Shown in pieces: positions 6,086 through 12,750 of a stretch of 33,942 bases of DNA. Position numbers and translations under genes: made by a program. Numbering within the stretch: position 1 is the stretch's first letter; every line of letters starts with the position of its first letter. Source of the stretch: JAMCZZ01 sp964363695. Its GTDB lineage: Bacteria > Patescibacteriota > UBA1384 > XYA2-FULL-43-10 > 1-14-0-10-43-13. The notes beneath the pieces are model-generated. The model was given only the letters and a program-made list of their open reading frames with translations, had not been told where the DNA came from and made no database searches. The stretch lies in assembly GCA_964363695.1 (NCBI GenBank), contig CAYIJI010000001.1:1-33942 (forward strand), given 5' to 3'.

Positions 6086-7203
6086 TGCTTTTAACCAACC
6101 GCCTAACATTCTGCCGATTTCTTGCAGTTTTTCTTCCAGAAAAAGATATTTTTTCACAGATTATTAGTATTGAAAACTTATACGAAAGTTGGGCTGAATT
6201 TAAATACGGCAAGCGCAAGAAAGGCGATGTCCAGGCTTTTGAAAGAAAACTGGAAGATAATTTGTTCTCTTTGCGATACGATTTAAAGAATAGAACGTAC
6301 CGACATTCGGATTATACCTCATTTTACATCACTGATCCAAAATTACGCCATATTCACAAAGCGGAAGTACGAGATCGGATTGCGCATCATGCGATTTATA
6401 GAATTTTATACACAATATTTGATAAAGGTTTTATTTACGATTCGTATTCTTGCCGATTAGAAAAAGGCACGCACAAAGCTGTTGCTCGACTTAAAAATTT
6501 TACTCAAAAAGTTAGCAAAAACAATACAATTCCCTGTTATGCTTTGAAATGCGACGTTAAGAAATTTTTTGATTCGGTTGACCATGAAATTTTGCTTTCG
6601 TTAATCAAGAGAAAAATTGCTGATCCAGATACATTATTGTTGCTTGAAGAGATTATCGAAAGTTTTAGTAAACCAACTAAAACCGCTGGTGTTCAGCTAG
6701 ATCTTTTTGATTTGCATCGCGCAAATCGAGAGAGAGAGAGAGAGAGAGAGCTGCAGCCTTCGGCCGCTAGCGGTAAGGGAATCCCAATTGGCAATTTAAC
6801 CAGTCAACTTTTTGCCAATATATACATGAACGAACTTGATCAATTTGTTAAACACAAGCTGAAGATTAAATACTATCTTCGCTATTGCGATGATTTTATT
6901 ATCCTGGGTAATCAAGAGGAAGAGCTGCATAAAATCGTGGAAAGAATTGGCGAGTTTCTTTTCAATAATTTAAAGCTTTCTTTACATCCTAATAAGGTCT
7001 CAATACGAAAATTGAATCAAGGGGTAGATTTTTTAGGCTACATCGTATTGCCGTATTATACAGTTTTAAGGACAAAAACAAGGAAAAGAATGTTGAAGAA
7101 AGTCAATAAAAAGAATTTGTTTTCATATTTGGGGCTTTTGAAGCATTGTGATGGGTATGAGCAGTCCAGATTGATTCTTGATAAAGTAAAGCAGTGCGAA
7201 TGA
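6076..7203 (+). CDS. DGR-type reverse transcriptase
   Basis: Copies the template RNA with adenine infidelity so that the cDNA replaces the VR. Motifs in order: HKAEVRDRIAHHAIYRIL; CRLEKGTHKAV; motif A with catalytic D160 (KCDVKKFFDSVD); IPIGNLTSQLFANIYMN at 236-252, where IGNxTSQ is the DGR hallmark in place of the QG of other RT classes; Y270-C-D-D273 with both catalytic aspartates; and SLHPNK...VDFLGY. 375 residues fit the family. The first ~25 residues do not look like RT, and no Shine-Dalgarno precedes ATG 6076, which sits in a hairpin. The recognisable domain starts near ISIENLYESW, so the true start may differ. A 23-nt GA tract codes RERERERE between motif A and the IGN motif. No avd gene is adjacent. 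Confidence 0.93.
   Translation: MLLLLLTNRLTFCRFLAVFLPEKDIFSQIISIENLYESWAEFKYGKRKKGDVQAFERKLEDNLFSLRYDLKNRTYRHSDYTSFYITDPKLRHIHKAEVRDRIAHHAIYRILYTIFDKGFIYDSYSCRLEKGTHKAVARLKNFTQKVSKNNTIPCYALKCDVKKFFDSVDHEILLSLIKRKIADPDTLLLLEEIIESFSKPTKTAGVQLDLFDLHRANRERERERELQPSAASGKGIPIGNLTSQLFANIYMNELDQFVKHKLKIKYYLRYCDDFIILGNQEEELHKIVERIGEFLFNNLKLSLHPNKVSIRKLNQGVDFLGYIVLPYYTVLRTKTRKRMLKKVNKKNLFSYLGLLKHCDGYEQSRLILDKVKQCE
6728..6750 (+). repeat. GA dinucleotide tract inside the RT gene
   Basis: An uninterrupted (GA)11G tract of 23 nt, coding alternating Arg/Glu at residues ~218-225. A change of one or two units would shift the frame upstream of the IGNxTSQ and YxDD motifs and destroy the RT; a change of three units would keep the frame. 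Confidence 0.95.
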
Positions 7204-7244
7204 GACGGATTTGTGATACGATGTTTTGCAGATGGAAACATTAA

Positions 7245-8507
7245 ATGAAAAATAAAATAAAGAAAATAGTTGATATTCCACCTCACCCAGCCTCTCCTTG
7301 GAAAGGAGAGGAGAAGATTCGAGTAGCTATTGGAATGTCTGGCGGAGTTGATTCTTCTGTTGCGGCAAAAATTCTGAAAGACCAAGGATATGAAGTGATT
7401 GGTTTTATGATGAAGCTTTGGCCTGGGTCTGACCCGTCTGTCTGCGACAGCCGAGGCAAGGACAACGCTTGCTGTGATATTGACGGACTTCAGGATGCAA
7501 AGCGGATTGCGGCAATTTTAGATATTCCATTTTATGTCGTCGACGTAAGGGAGAAATTTAAGAAGGAAGTTGCTGATTATTTTATCGAAGAATATAAGAG
7601 CCTGCGTACTCCAAATCCATGCGTCCGCTGTAATGAGCGAATTAAATTTGGTTGGCTCTTGGACTTTGCCAAACAAACCGGATGCGACTATTTAGCGACT
7701 GGACACTACGCTCGCATAGCGAGCGATTTATCATTTATCAATTCTCATTTCTCATTGAATGAAAAATTATCAAATGACCAAATGAATGAAAAATGGAAAA
7801 TGGTCAATGGAAAATTTCATCTTTTGCGTGGCAAGGATGATAAAAAAGATCAATCATATTTTCTCTATCGCTTGAACCAAGACCAGTTGAAGCATATTAT
7901 TTTTCCAGTAGGCGAATTTATTAAAGAGGAAACGCGGGCTTTGGCCAAAAAGTGGAATTTGCCAGTCCATGAGAAAAAGGAAAGCCAGGAAATATGCTTT
8001 ATACAGGAAAAGGATTACCGTGATTTTTTGAAGAAAAACATTTCTGAAGAGTATTTTAAAGAAGGGGACATTGTTGACATGGACGATAATGTAATCGGAA
8101 AACATCAAGGGCTTATCAATTATACAATCGGGCAGCGTAAAGGCATCGAACAGATATCAGATAACAGATATCTGATAACAGTAGATAAAAGGCCAATGTA
8201 TGTTGTTGGGTTTAATGTAGAAAAGAACCAGTTGATTGTTGGTGAAGATAAGGATATCTATAAAGATGAAATGATTATTGGTGATTTATCATGGGTTCAG
8301 AGTACAGATAACAGAATACAGGTGACAGATAACTTATCTGTGAAAATCAGATACAGGCATCCGGCAGTTAATTGTAGAATTAAGAATACAGATAACAGTA
8401 GACAGATAACAGTAGAGTTTTTTGAGCCGCAGAGAGCAATTACGCCAGGCCAGAGCGCGGTATTCTATTTGGAGGATGAAGTGCTTGGTGGAGGCATAAT
8501 ACAATAA
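7245..8507 (+). CDS. mnmA: tRNA-specific 2-thiouridylase MnmA with repeat insertions
   Basis: Thiolates U34 of Lys, Glu and Gln tRNAs using sulfur ultimately from IscS (encoded upstream) and ATP. Motifs: PP-loop GMSGGVDSSVAA; TPNPCVRCNERIKF with the catalytic Cys; ATGHYARI; KDQSYFLYRL; and SQEICFI with the second catalytic Cys. 420 residues versus about 360 normally. The excess consists of repeats: PPHPASPWKGEE at residues ~12-23 (a CCTCACCC..GAAAGGAGAGG palindrome), a heptamer array at ~164-192 (FINSHFSLNEKLSNDQ), and three ACAGATA-type inserts in the C-terminal beta-barrel (SDNRYLIT, TDNRIQVTDN, NTDNSRQIT). The start at 7245 includes the first repeat; the conserved protein begins at RVAIGMSGG. 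Confidence 0.93.
   Translation: MKNKIKKIVDIPPHPASPWKGEEKIRVAIGMSGGVDSSVAAKILKDQGYEVIGFMMKLWPGSDPSVCDSRGKDNACCDIDGLQDAKRIAAILDIPFYVVDVREKFKKEVADYFIEEYKSLRTPNPCVRCNERIKFGWLLDFAKQTGCDYLATGHYARIASDLSFINSHFSLNEKLSNDQMNEKWKMVNGKFHLLRGKDDKKDQSYFLYRLNQDQLKHIIFPVGEFIKEETRALAKKWNLPVHEKKESQEICFIQEKDYRDFLKKNISEEYFKEGDIVDMDDNVIGKHQGLINYTIGQRKGIEQISDNRYLITVDKRPMYVVGFNVEKNQLIVGEDKDIYKDEMIIGDLSWVQSTDNRIQVTDNLSVKIRYRHPAVNCRIKNTDNSRQITVEFFEPQRAITPGQSAVFYLEDEVLGGGIIQ
7729..7822 (+). repeat. In-frame TCATTTA-type heptamer array in mnmA
   Basis: Units such as TCATTTATCATTTATCAATTC, then the complementary half (GAAAAATGGAAAATGG). The same ATTTACCATTTTTCATTTTTC motif fills the atpF-atpE and atpE-atpB spacers at 25460-25600 and 25870-25960. 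Confidence 0.65.
8148..8416 (+). repeat. Three ACAGATA-type inserts in mnmA
   Basis: Blocks at about 8150-8185, 8305-8335 and 8386-8414 consist of CAGATAACAG-type heptamers coding SDNRYLIT, TDNRIQVTDN and TDNSRQIT. All remain in frame within the C-terminal domain. Confidence 0.65.
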
Positions 8508-8529
8508 TATAAATTTGAGGAAATATTAA

Positions 8530-10839
8530 ATGGATCTAGAGACTAAAATTCAATACCTATCTGGAGTGGGGCCGAAAATGGCAGCAAAGCTTAATCGGCT
8601 TGGGGTTGAAACGGTTTCGGATCTTATTTTTTATTACCCAAGAACATACAAAGACTTTAGTAATATAACTAGAATCTCCGATATTCGATATTCAAACAAG
8701 GAAGCGATCTCAATTAAGGGGACCATACTTGGCATTGCCAACAAAACAACCAGTCGAAGGCGTTTTACTGTTACTGAAGCCGTAGTAGAAGACGGTACAG
8801 GAAGCCTGAAGGTAATTTGGTTTAACCAGCCTTTTTTAGCTAAAATGCTTACTCCTGGCCGAGAGGTTATTTTAAACGGGAAAGCGCAATACAACTTTTT
8901 TGCGAAAGAAGTGGTAATGGAGTCGCCTGATCGTGCTCTTCGCGAAAGCATCGTTTCGATTTATGGCGAAACAGCAGGGATAACAAGCACCTATATTCGA
9001 AAATTAGTATCAAATATTAAGGATCAAATATCGAGTATTGGAGAATGGCTACCGCAGGAATTGCTACGTCATTCCCGATTTAGTCGGGAATCTACTAATA
9101 GTGATACTATCCTGGATCCCCGCCTTCGCGGGGATGACATAGGAGAGGGCAGGGATGACAATTGTTTGAATTTGCTTTCGATCCAAGAAGCATTAAATAG
9201 CATTCATCAGCCGAAAAACACAGAAATGTTGGCGCAGGCGAAGCGAAGAATTGCTTTTGATGAACTTTTTATGATTGCTTTACGAGCGAATTTAAGCAAG
9301 GAAGAGATTAAAAAAGAGAACGCTCCTATTATTGACATTAATGATAAAAATCTTGCTATCGCTAGATTTTTATCATATTTACCATTCAAGTTAACTGATG
9401 ACCAGAAAAAGTCGGCTTGGCAAATTGTTAAAGATATTGGGCAAAGCAAGCCGATGAATCGTCTTTTGAATGGTGATGTCGGGAGCGGCAAAACTGTTGT
9501 GGCTGCAGTTGCCGCTTTTGTGGCAGTTAAAGCAGGCTTTCGAGTGGCTTTTATGGTACCGACTGAAATCCTTGCACAGCAACATTTTAAAACGTTTTGT
9601 GAATTGTTCGATGTGCAAAATATAAGCATTGGACTTTATACTGCAAATTGCAAAGATAATTTTAAATTTAAAATTCCTGCCTTGCCGGCAGGCAGGTCTA
9701 ATTTAAAATCAATTTCTAATTCTAAAATTTCAAATAAAAGACAAAAAGAAGCTGAAGTGTTGAGTTCTGACATAGTTATTGGTACGCAAGCACTAATTCA
9801 AAAGGATGTTGAGTTAGAGAATATAGGATTGGTGATAGTCGATGAACAACATCGGTTTGGAGTTGTTCAGCGTCAAGCGCTGAAGCAGTTGGGTGTAGGG
9901 AGCGGGGAACAGGGAGAAAAAACTTCAAACTCTCATTCGAGTCTGAGCCTGAGGGCTCTTCCCTCAGAGTCGAAGACCAAACTCCAAATTCCTCACTTCT
10001 TGAGTATGACCGCAACGCCGATTCCCAGAACATTACATTTGGCTTTATTCGGCGACTTGGATATTTCTGTAATTTCACAAAAGCCGGCCGATAGAAAAGA
10101 AATCAAAACGCGGGTAGTTGAGGAAATTAATCGCTATAAGGCATATGAATTTATTCGTAAACAAATTCAATTAGGCAGACAAGCATTTGTTATTTGTCCC
10201 TTGATAGAACAGGTTACAGATAACAGGATACAGATAGCAGAATTATTTGCCGAAGAAAAAAAGACGGTGATTAGCGAATATGAGAAGCTACAAAAAATAT
10301 TTCCTGAGTTCAGAATAGGGATGCTGCATGGACGGCTTAAGGCAAAAGAAAAAGACGCAGTTATGGAGGAATTTTCCGAGAACAAGATTAACATCCTAGT
10401 TAGTACATCGGTGGTCGAGGTTGGGATTGATGTGCCTAACGCGACCGTAATGGCCATCGAAGATGCCGAACGTTTTGGCCTGGCTCAGATTCATCAGTTT
10501 CGAGGACGAGTAGGCAGGGCCGAACATCAGTCGTTTTGCTTTCTGTTTTCCTCTACAATGAATCCTCGCGCAATTAAGCGTTTAAAGGATCTCGAAGTAA
10601 CTTCAGATGGGTTTAAGCTGGCAGAAATTGATCTGGAAACTAGGGGGCCAGGAGCAGTGTTTGGCACTGAGCAATCCGGCCTTTTGGATTTAAAGATGGC
10701 AAACTTTAGTGATAGAATGTTAATCGAACAGGCAAGCTCAGCTGCAAAAGGGATTGTTGAAAACGATCCTGAACTTAAAAGCCACCCTTTTCTTAAAGAA
10801 AAAATCGCTGACTATTTACAGAATAAACACTTGGAGTAG
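8530..10839 (+). CDS. recG: ATP-dependent DNA helicase RecG with repeat insertions
   Basis: Monomeric SF2 helicase that regresses stalled replication forks and branch-migrates Holliday junctions. Order: wedge/OB domain with YLSGVGPKMAAKLNRLG at the N-terminus and VTEAVVEDGTGSLKVIWFNQP; Walker A NGDVGSGKTVV near 315; motif II D438-E-Q-H441; SMTATPIPRTL; VVEVGIDVPNATVM; QFRGRVGRAEHQSFC; and the C-terminal TRGPGAVFGTEQSG. 769 residues versus ~690 normally. Inserts of dispersed repeats lie at ~180-211 (RHSRFSRES...DPRLRGDD), ~378-406, ~456-486 and ~559-571 (TDNRIQIAE). Each lies between conserved helicase motifs, so activity is probably kept. The start ATG has a GAGGAAA upstream. Confidence 0.94.
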   Translation: MDLETKIQYLSGVGPKMAAKLNRLGVETVSDLIFYYPRTYKDFSNITRISDIRYSNKEAISIKGTILGIANKTTSRRRFTVTEAVVEDGTGSLKVIWFNQPFLAKMLTPGREVILNGKAQYNFFAKEVVMESPDRALRESIVSIYGETAGITSTYIRKLVSNIKDQISSIGEWLPQELLRHSRFSRESTNSDTILDPRLRGDDIGEGRDDNCLNLLSIQEALNSIHQPKNTEMLAQAKRRIAFDELFMIALRANLSKEEIKKENAPIIDINDKNLAIARFLSYLPFKLTDDQKKSAWQIVKDIGQSKPMNRLLNGDVGSGKTVVAAVAAFVAVKAGFRVAFMVPTEILAQQHFKTFCELFDVQNISIGLYTANCKDNFKFKIPALPAGRSNLKSISNSKISNKRQKEAEVLSSDIVIGTQALIQKDVELENIGLVIVDEQHRFGVVQRQALKQLGVGSGEQGEKTSNSHSSLSLRALPSESKTKLQIPHFLSMTATPIPRTLHLALFGDLDISVISQKPADRKEIKTRVVEEINRYKAYEFIRKQIQLGRQAFVICPLIEQVTDNRIQIAELFAEEKKTVISEYEKLQKIFPEFRIGMLHGRLKAKEKDAVMEEFSENKINILVSTSVVEVGIDVPNATVMAIEDAERFGLAQIHQFRGRVGRAEHQSFCFLFSSTMNPRAIKRLKDLEVTSDGFKLAEIDLETRGPGAVFGTEQSGLLDLKMANFSDRMLIEQASSAAKGIVENDPELKSHPFLKEKIADYLQNKHLE
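9067..9160 (+). repeat. GTCATTCCCG palindromic repeat inside recG
   Basis: GTCATTCCCGATTTAGTCGG... to CCCCGCCTTCGCGGGGATGACA, in frame (residues ~180-211). The intergenic elements at 11508-11583 and 24775-24856 have the same plan (two small GC-rich hairpins joined by CTGGATCC). Confidence 0.8.
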
Positions 10840-10890
10840 CTGGTTAAAATATGTGATAAAAATATTGTGACCGCGCAAAAATTATCACAT

Positions 10891-10914
10891 CGGTTTAACT
10901 CGAAACCGTTTTTT
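10891..10914 (+). terminator. Intrinsic terminator after recG
   Basis: CGGTTT-AACTCG-AAACCG stem-loop followed directly by TTTTTT. An upstream ATGTGATAA/TTATCACAT inverted repeat (10852-10890) could add an outer stem. It ends 10 nt before the comEA start codon. Confidence 0.7.
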
Positions 10915-10924
10915 CAACTTAAAA

Positions 10925-11482
10925 ATGACAAGTAAAAATTTAAAATCTGAAGAATTGATTAAAAAACTAGAATCTTTTGTTGAGAAATATCGTTTTTTTG
11001 TAGGAAGCGGGTTAATAGTATTGATTTTAGCAGGGGCTGGGATTTTGTTATGGAGGGAGAATTTTGCGAAGCAAAATCCAGAATCAAGAATCGCGAATCT
11101 TGAATCAAGAATCAGCCGGCTGGAAGCCGACAATAATCAAGAAACAAGAAGCAATAACCAAACAAATTCCAATATTCAAGAAGATAATATCCAAACTGAT
11201 CAAGGGCATGTGGCGGGAGCAAGCAGTCAGAATACAGTCGAACAGATAACAGATAACAGTAAACAGACGACAACCAGTCAGCCAGTGAACAGCAAGATCA
11301 ATATCAATACCGCTTCTGAGTCCGAGCTCGATTCACTTCCTGGGATTGGTCCGACTTATGCTAAGAGAATAATTGAATATCGAAATGCCAACGGCGGGTT
11401 TAAGAGTATTGAAGAAATAAAGAACGTAAAGGGAATCGGCGACAAAACTTTTCTAAAATTCAAGGATAGAATAACGATCTAA
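10925..11482 (+). CDS. comEA: ComEA-like helix-hairpin-helix membrane protein
   Basis: 185 residues: a short cytoplasmic N-terminus, one TM segment at ~26-44 (FFVGSGLIVLILAGAGILLW), a low-complexity linker, and a C-terminal double helix-hairpin-helix DNA-binding domain (ININTASESELDSLPGIGP, then GIGDKTFLKFKDRI). ComEA binds incoming double-stranded DNA on the outer face of the membrane during natural transformation. comM, a transformation-linked gene, also lies in this window. The linker is largely repeat-derived: GAATCAA-type heptamers coding NLESRISRLE, and ACAGATA-type units coding EQITDNSKQ. No Shine-Dalgarno is obvious, and the gene starts just after the recG terminator. Confidence 0.88.
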   Translation: MTSKNLKSEELIKKLESFVEKYRFFVGSGLIVLILAGAGILLWRENFAKQNPESRIANLESRISRLEADNNQETRSNNQTNSNIQEDNIQTDQGHVAGASSQNTVEQITDNSKQTTTSQPVNSKININTASESELDSLPGIGPTYAKRIIEYRNANGGFKSIEEIKNVKGIGDKTFLKFKDRITI

Positions 11483-11603
11483 CGTAACCATTCACTGTTC
11501 CTGTTGTCATCCCCGTGAAGACGGGGATCCAGTGCTCAGATTTATTATATTATTTCTGGATTCCCGCCTGCGCGGGAATGACAGTGAATGATTACGATCT
11601 AAC
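11474..11603 (+). repeat. Palindromic element flanked by 10-bp direct repeats
   Basis: ACGATCTAAC occurs at 11474-11483 (overlapping the comEA stop) and again at 11594-11603. Between them the ends are inverted (GTAACCATTCACTG versus CAGTGAATGATTAC, one mismatch), and the interior holds two GTCAT-CCCG hairpins. The layout is that of a miniature mobile element with a target duplication. Confidence 0.65.
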
Positions 11604-11644
11604 TCATTGAAAAAGAACGACAATCAAGATATAATATCGATGTT

Positions 11645-11728
11645 GCGGGTGTGGTGAAATGGTATACACGCCAGTCTTAGGAACTGGTGCCGCAAGGCGT
11701 GGAGGTTCGAGTCCTCTCACCCGCACCA
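11645..11728 (+). tRNA. tRNA-Leu (anticodon UAG)
   Basis: Acceptor GCGGGTG pairs with CACCCGC, followed by A and an encoded CCA. The anticodon stem CCAGT/ACTGG encloses CTTAGGA (anticodon TAG at 11678-11680). The T-loop is GGTTCGAGTCC, with the long variable arm expected of class II tRNA-Leu. Confidence 0.95.
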
Positions 11729-11735
11729 AGAAAAA

Positions 11736-11891
11736 ATGATGAATAAACATAAAGATCAAAAAAACTATGAGCTGGATGAAATTGAGGAGAAGCTGATTAA
11801 GGAAGATGAAGAAAAGAGGAAGCTCCAGATGCCGGTGGCTGGGAGAAGCGTTTTTGAGATCAAAAGAATAAAAAATACGAAGAAAAAATAG
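11736..11891 (+). CDS. Tiny basic/acidic protein, 51 residues
   Basis: The frame begins ATGATG right after tRNA-Leu, so either Met may start it. The first two thirds are highly charged and helical (ELDEIEEKLIKEDEEKRK). The end reads MPVAGRSVFEIKRIKNTKKK, a 'V-x-G-x-S-V-F-x-[IL]-x-[RK]-I' tail that I associate from memory with small CPR proteins of unknown role. No cysteines, no TM. It may share the tRNA transcript, as no separate promoter is evident. Confidence 0.6.
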   Translation: MMNKHKDQKNYELDEIEEKLIKEDEEKRKLQMPVAGRSVFEIKRIKNTKKK

Positions 11892-11955
11892 TTATTGTTC
11901 GAATATTCATGAGAACTAATTTATTTCAAAGTTCTCGCTTGTGCTCGAACAATAA
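11892..11955 (+). repeat. Hairpin repeat, copy A
   Basis: TTATTGTTCGA and TCGAACAATAA form an 11-bp outer stem; GAGAAC/GTTCTC forms an inner one. A near-identical element lies at 13571-13631, placing the two copies on either side of the riboswitch gene and the TPR gene. Confidence 0.75.
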
Positions 11956-12020
11956 ATTAAAAGATTTCTCAATGGCATTGACTAAATCTAAGGTCAGTTG
12001 TAGTTTTTGTGCCTAAAATA

Positions 12021-12049
12021 TTGACAAATCGTTTAAAATAGTGTATGGT
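12021..12049 (+). promoter_or_regulatory. Sigma70 promoter of the riboswitch-controlled gene
   Basis: TTGACA (12021-12026), 17 nt, TATGGT (12044-12049). The start site would be near 12056, exactly where the structured leader begins. Confidence 0.75.
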
Positions 12050-12056
12050 TAAAGCA

Positions 12057-12190
12057 ACAAAGTCGAAGATCGACAAAGGCAAACCAGTCGAAAGGCTGGG
12101 ACGCAAAACTATAGGGCCTTCTTGAGAAATCAAGGGTGGCAGCCAGTTGCCGAAACTTCAAATGAGCTCGGGGTTGAACTTCGTCTTTGT
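12057..12190 (+). ncRNA. Cyclic di-GMP-I (GEMM) riboswitch
   Basis: Core matches: AAAGGCAAACC, a hairpin CCAGTC-GAAA-GGCTGG with the conserved GNRA tetraloop, GGGACGCAAA, GGGCC, then GGTGGCAGCCAGTTGCCGA. These are the conserved blocks of the GEMM-I aptamer, which binds c-di-GMP (one variant group binds cGAMP; I cannot settle which). ACAAAGTCGAAG (12057-12068) can pair with CTTCGTCTTTGT (12179-12190), closing the aptamer. The same 5' strand can instead form GTCG-AAGAT-CGAC (12062-12074), a plausible switch. A short CTCC/GGGG pairing near the ribosome-binding site may control translation. Confidence 0.85.
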
Positions 12191-12217
12191 AATACACTCC
12201 TTTAGGGGGATATTGCA

Positions 12218-12691
12218 ATGAAGAGTCGTATTATTAAAAATCAGTTTCTGGAGCGCGCATTCCGCACACATGTGAGGGTTTCGGAAGATATATTCGGCAG
12301 AGGCCGGATAAATATTCTGAAGCTGCTAGAACAAGAATTTCTTGCTAAGACAGAATCAGAAAACATTATTGAGGTGCAAGAAATTCCTGTTCTAAGGAAT
12401 GGGCATACAATGAAGTGGATACTCGGAGATCACAAGGAAGGCGAAGAAATTTGCCTGACGTGCGATCAGTGCGGATGGGTAAGTTTACCCATTCACATAT
12501 TTAAAGAGTATTTCCACTATTCCTCGTTTAGGGCCAACCTTCCAGAAGATGAGCGGGCACTTATGTCTGCTCGTATGCACTTGACGGAAGTGATGGGAGG
12601 CAAAGTAAGAAGTTATTGTCCACACTGTAAGAAACATTTAATTGCAGTGTTGGACACAAGGAAAGAAGAACGCCAGCCCGAACAGGGCTAG
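12218..12691 (+). CDS. Hypothetical Cys-rich protein under a c-di-GMP riboswitch
   Basis: 157 residues; ATG preceded by AGGGGG. No family recognised. Two cysteine clusters, C79/C82/C85 (CLTCDQCGWV) and C134/C137 (CPHC), suggest one zinc site split by a ~50-residue insertion. The N-terminus is basic and helical; there is no signal peptide or TM segment. It is a single-gene unit with its own promoter, riboswitch and terminator, so its expression should follow the cell's cyclic-dinucleotide level. The CxxC-GWVSLP stretch loosely resembles the CRRGCREWVPL region of the DGR target. It could be a small regulator or nucleic-acid-binding protein; that is a guess. Confidence 0.8.
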   Translation: MKSRIIKNQFLERAFRTHVRVSEDIFGRGRINILKLLEQEFLAKTESENIIEVQEIPVLRNGHTMKWILGDHKEGEEICLTCDQCGWVSLPIHIFKEYFHYSSFRANLPEDERALMSARMHLTEVMGGKVRSYCPHCKKHLIAVLDTRKEERQPEQG

Positions 12692-12705
12692 GCGCAAAAG
12701 ATCAG

Positions 12706-12740
12706 AAAGGACCGGCGAATATCGCGGTCCTTTTCTCTTG
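12706..12740 (+). terminator. Intrinsic terminator of the riboswitch gene
   Basis: Stem AAAGGACCG (12706-12714) with CGGTCCTTT (12725-12733), a 10-nt loop, then TTCTCTT. Confidence 0.8.
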
Positions 12741-12750
12741 CGTAAAAAAG

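Noticed and set aside
6076..7203. RT as a group II intron or retron RT
   Set aside because: The IGNxTSQ motif replaces QG, there is no maturase or endonuclease domain, and a matching TR/VR pair with adenine-only differences identifies a DGR.
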